64,000 nt of DNA, taken from Caldilineaceae bacterium. GTDB taxonomy: Bacteria > Chloroflexota > Anaerolineae > Caldilineales > Caldilineaceae. Below, one piece after another: positions 63,525 to 64,000 of the stretch (position 1 is its first letter; the number at the start of each line of letters is the position of its first letter). The notes under the pieces are model-generated. The model did no database searches, was not told the DNA's origin, and saw only the letters and a list, made by a program, of their open reading frames with translations. The translations under genes and the position numbers were made by a program. The stretch spans positions 14,603 through 78,602 of the forward strand of contig JAHBVH010000042.1 in assembly GCA_019637645.1 (NCBI GenBank), in the 5' to 3' direction.

Positions 63525-64000
63525 TCAGGCCCGGCGACGGCGGCCACTACTGAGCCAGACAAGGCCAATAAAGAGTAGGGCAATGCCCACCCAAGCGACG
63601 GCGGTCAGCCGTTCCCCCAATAGCAACACGGCTAGGAGAGTTGCGACGAGCGGCTCGCCGAGGGATAGGGTGACAGCCGTTGCCACGGGGATGTGGATGA
63701 GGCCGCGTGCATAGAGCAGATAGGCCGCGGCGGTGGCTACGAGTCCTAGCTCCAGCGCTACCGCGACCCCGCTCCCCGTGGCTAGCCATTGGAGATCGAC
63801 AAAGAAAAAGAGGGGGGTTAACATCACCGCGCCCAAGCTAAAGACCACACCTACCGCTGCATCAGGATGTTGGCGTTCGAGGATCCCTTTACTGGTCACG
63901 GCATAGAGGGCATAGGCTAGACCCGCGCCGAGGGTTAGGATAATGCCACTCGCCTCGCTTTGGAGTGTGCCGCTGGTCAAGCCAAGCAGGCTACAGCCAA
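63525..64000 (-). CDS. EamA/DMT-family transporter (5' partial)
   Basis: The frame is open to the window end (upstream codons continue beyond TTG 63980), so the start is outside. Visible are the second EamA repeat's helices: IILTLGAGLAYALYAVTSKGILERQHPDAAVGVVFSLGAVMLTPLFFF, ALELGLVATAAAYLLYARGL and ATAVTLSLGEPLVATLLAVLLLGERLTAVAWVGIALLFIGLV. The latter is the family's diagnostic second-half pattern. Drug/metabolite exporter; substrate unknown. Ends with an Arg-rich tail. Confidence 0.88.
   Translation of the reverse strand, partial: GCSLLGLTSGTLQSEASGIILTLGAGLAYALYAVTSKGILERQHPDAAVGVVFSLGAVMLTPLFFFVDLQWLATGSGVAVALELGLVATAAAYLLYARGLIHIPVATAVTLSLGEPLVATLLAVLLLGERLTAVAWVGIALLFIGLVWLSSGRRRRA

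Noticed and set aside
1..64000. tRNA or rRNA genes
   Set aside because: No cloverleaf-like run with a TTCRANNC T-loop and acceptor stem was noticed; a dedicated search could not be run.

Overview
The window is a gene-dense bacterial chromosome segment of moderately high GC, with about 51 convincing protein genes and no rRNA or tRNA gene that I can see. I infer a member of the Chloroflexota. The secreted proteins carry long Pro/Thr-rich linkers, and two carry a YLP(I/T) motif common in that phylum. Two very large BTAD-AAA-TPR regulators, an ECF sigma factor fused to a bifunctional-nuclease domain, a CarH-type regulator with carotenoid genes, and a CHAT-FGE fusion fit the same assignment. The class cannot be fixed from sequence reading alone.

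Layout. 1-5.6 kb: 3' end of a secreted Pro/Thr-rich protein, galE, an SDR, a Tat-exported intradiol dioxygenase and two DoxX-like membrane proteins. 5.9-9.2 kb: a split AtuA pair, a VOC dioxygenase and an FMN reductase. 9.4-14.7 kb: a large BTAD regulator with a candidate leader peptide, a metallophosphoesterase, an SDR and a SnoaL-like protein. 15-20 kb: a second large BTAD regulator and the sigma-BFN fusion. 20-26 kb: a sugar-acid dehydratase, an Rpn-type nuclease with QEGR repeats, a two-component system and two small membrane proteins. 26-30 kb: a CoA-transferase / HD / enoyl-CoA hydratase operon and a GH172 (DUF2961) enzyme. 30-34 kb: a glycolate oxidase operon (glcF and a glcD-glcE fusion). 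34-40 kb: a zinc-ribbon protein, mutY, an amine-oxidase-like flavoprotein, an enolase-superfamily enzyme and a secreted repeat protein. 40.9-49.3 kb: xseA, the CHAT-FGE protein, an MDR dehydrogenase, a sugar isomerase, an SH3b lipoprotein and a CinA-like/nucleotidyltransferase fusion. 49.4-54.6 kb: a Gfo/Idh oxidoreductase, an NAD-epimerase, a DNA alkylation repair-like protein, a PLP dehydratase and an arginase-family enzyme. 54.6-60.9 kb: a light- and carotenoid-related divergon. 60.9-64 kb: a HisG-like protein, an acyl-CoA dehydrogenase and a partial EamA transporter.

How it works together. The clearest unit is the carotenoid divergon. A CarH-like MerR/B12 regulator (carH) heads a minus-strand operon with a TIGR01777 protein, an SRPBCC protein and a carotenoid desaturase-like flavoprotein. 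It faces crtB (phytoene synthase) across 269 bp. That spacer holds two opposed sigma70-type promoters, each with a 17-bp spacer, and direct repeats 21 bp apart just upstream of the crtB -35. This reads as a self-contained light-responsive pigment circuit.

A second theme is heterotrophic use of sugar acids and small organic acids: an L-arabinonate-type dehydratase, an enolase-superfamily enzyme, a GH172 enzyme, a Gfo/Idh oxidoreductase, a sugar isomerase and glycolate oxidase. Two families of intergenic palindromes recur. One has the core CAGGTTTT-N-AAAACCTG and sits mostly between convergent genes. The other is MITE-like, with GGACTTACGC-type ends.
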